The notes beneath the pieces were generated by a model. That model had not been told where the DNA came from. It saw nothing but the letters and a program-made list of their open reading frames with translations, and did no database searches. From contig CAWJNP010000041.1 in assembly GCA_963844255.1 (NCBI GenBank), forward strand, positions 62,001 through 126,000: 64,000 bases of DNA. Direction: 5' to 3'. Of the stretch, positions 63,163-64,000 are shown in pieces (the stretch's first letter is position 1; the number at the start of each line of letters is the position of its first letter). This DNA is from SZAS-79 sp963844255 (GTDB lineage: Bacteria; Pseudomonadota; Gammaproteobacteria; Burkholderiales; SG8-39). Made by a program: the position numbers and the translations under genes.

Positions 63163-64000
63163 GTGAACGTCCGTCCGCCGAAGTCGTGCCGCGCGCCGGA
63201 CGTCTACGCACGGGCGGTGGCGGAGCCGATGTCTCAGTTGCTCGGGCAGTCGGTCATCGTGGAAAACCGCACCGGCGCCAACGGGAACATCGCAGCCGAG
63301 TGGGTGGTGAGGGCGCCGGCCGACGGATACGCGCTCTGGGTGCCGGCGCAGTCGCAGATGGAAATCAATCCGAGCGCGTTCGCGGGACTGCGCTGGAAAC
63401 CGGCGGATTTCACGGGCGTAATCAAAGGCGTGGAGGCACCGACGGTGCTCGTGATCCATCCGAGCGTGCCGGCAAAGAACCTTGCCGGGCTGGTGGCCTG
63501 GGTCAAGGCGAATCCGGGCAAGGTGTCGTTCGGGTCGTTCAGCCCGGGAACCATTTCCCATTTCCTCGGACAGCAGTTGAATGAACGCTTCGGCCTGGAT
63601 ATGGCGCACATTCCGTTCAAGGGGTCGGGTCCACAGGTGCAGAGTTTGCTGGGCGGGCATGTGCAACTCGGCTTTTCGCAGATACAGACCGGCCTTCCGC
63701 ACATCCAGAGCGGCAAGCTGATCGCGATTGCGACGACGAACGCGACGCGCTGGCGCCAGTTGCCGGAGGTACCCACGTTCGCAGAACTCGGCTATCCGGA
63801 ACTGACCGCAAGCACCTGGTTCGGTCTGGTCGCCCGCGCGTATGTGCCACCGGAGGTGCTCGCGAAGATCGTTGCGGCCGCCAAATCAGCGCACGCGGAT
63901 CCGGCCGTGCGCGCCCGTCTCAAGCAGATGGGATTCGATGTTTCGGGTCAGAGCGGGGCGGAATTTGCGGCGAGCCTGCACGCCGGGGAAGAGCGTTGGG
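63163..64000 (+). CDS. Bug/TctC-family tripartite tricarboxylate receptor, 5'-truncated and cut by window end
   Basis: From GTG 63163 the frame reaches family sequence within a dozen residues: APDVYARAVAEPMSQLLGQSVIVENRTGANGNIAAEWV, then FGSFSPGTISHFLGQQL, AHIPFKGSGPQVQSLLGGHVQLGF and VPTFAELGYPEL, all Bug hallmarks. The normal signal peptide and first 40-50 residues (the PSRPVR-IVVP region) are absent, and the frame starts one base after the channel gene's stop. Either a truncated pseudogene or a local assembly join. Continues past the edge. Confidence 0.7.
   Translation, partial: MNVRPPKSCRAPDVYARAVAEPMSQLLGQSVIVENRTGANGNIAAEWVVRAPADGYALWVPAQSQMEINPSAFAGLRWKPADFTGVIKGVEAPTVLVIHPSVPAKNLAGLVAWVKANPGKVSFGSFSPGTISHFLGQQLNERFGLDMAHIPFKGSGPQVQSLLGGHVQLGFSQIQTGLPHIQSGKLIAIATTNATRWRQLPEVPTFAELGYPELTASTWFGLVARAYVPPEVLAKIVAAAKSAHADPAVRARLKQMGFDVSGQSGAEFAASLHAGEERW

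Overview
The window is a GC-rich chromosomal piece that looks betaproteobacterial, most likely Burkholderiales. The pointers are the gene order hfq-hflX-hflK-hflC-DUF2065-hisZ-purA, a Bug-type (TctC-like) solute receptor at the right edge, a Liv-type ABC importer and many small catabolic genes. This placement rests on gene order and protein families only. No rRNA, tRNA or CRISPR array was recognised.

Layout. 1-5407 (minus): Liv-type ABC importer (binding protein, LivH, LivM, LivG, LivF) followed by an enolase-superfamily enzyme cut by the window edge. 5553-9294: a doxX-gst-dioxygenase-nitroreductase run divergent from a LysR regulator, with a perfect palindrome between them. 9300-13450: a lower-GC island of three small plus-strand genes separated by four attC-like sites, one of them split by an IS1182-family element; no integrase is in view, so it resembles an integron cassette cluster lacking its integrase. 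13455-22176: alpha/beta hydrolases, membrane proteins, two Gfa-like zinc proteins plus a decayed Gfa copy, a methyltransferase, and a secreted phospholipase C/S1-nuclease-like protein. 22280-37812: a metalloprotease, a RIO kinase, an aldo/keto reductase, a beta-lactamase-fold hydrolase, an SGNH hydrolase, a 1253-aa DUF748 protein, a REC-PAS-GGDEF-EAL protein, MsrA, an amidase and a GNAT enzyme. 37909-40420: a short HTH protein, a zeta-toxin-like kinase and two low-GC small genes. 40751-49645: an aromatic or organic-acid catabolic neighbourhood (acyl-CoA synthetase, O-methyltransferase, LigJ-like hydratase, VOC protein, dihydroxyphthalate-decarboxylase-like protein). 49689-55054: DUF1989, a glycosyltransferase, a D-aminoacylase-like amidohydrolase, a CBS protein, hairpin repeats and a Tat-exported amidohydrolase. 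55126-62671: the housekeeping run aroC, hfq, hflX, hflK, hflC, DUF2065, hisZ, purA. 62710-64000: a K+-channel-like protein and a 5'-truncated Bug receptor.

Two window-wide patterns matter. First, at least fifteen recognisable genes or gene segments are broken by single-base shifts, nearly all +1 insertions and many in short G/C runs. They hit conserved genes such as hflC as well as accessory ones, so consensus error is more likely than biology, and affected genes are annotated at their reconstructed full span. Second, a 79-bp intergenic element occurs four times, aligns without gaps, and always lies just downstream of a stop codon on the same strand; it is not explained by any gene.
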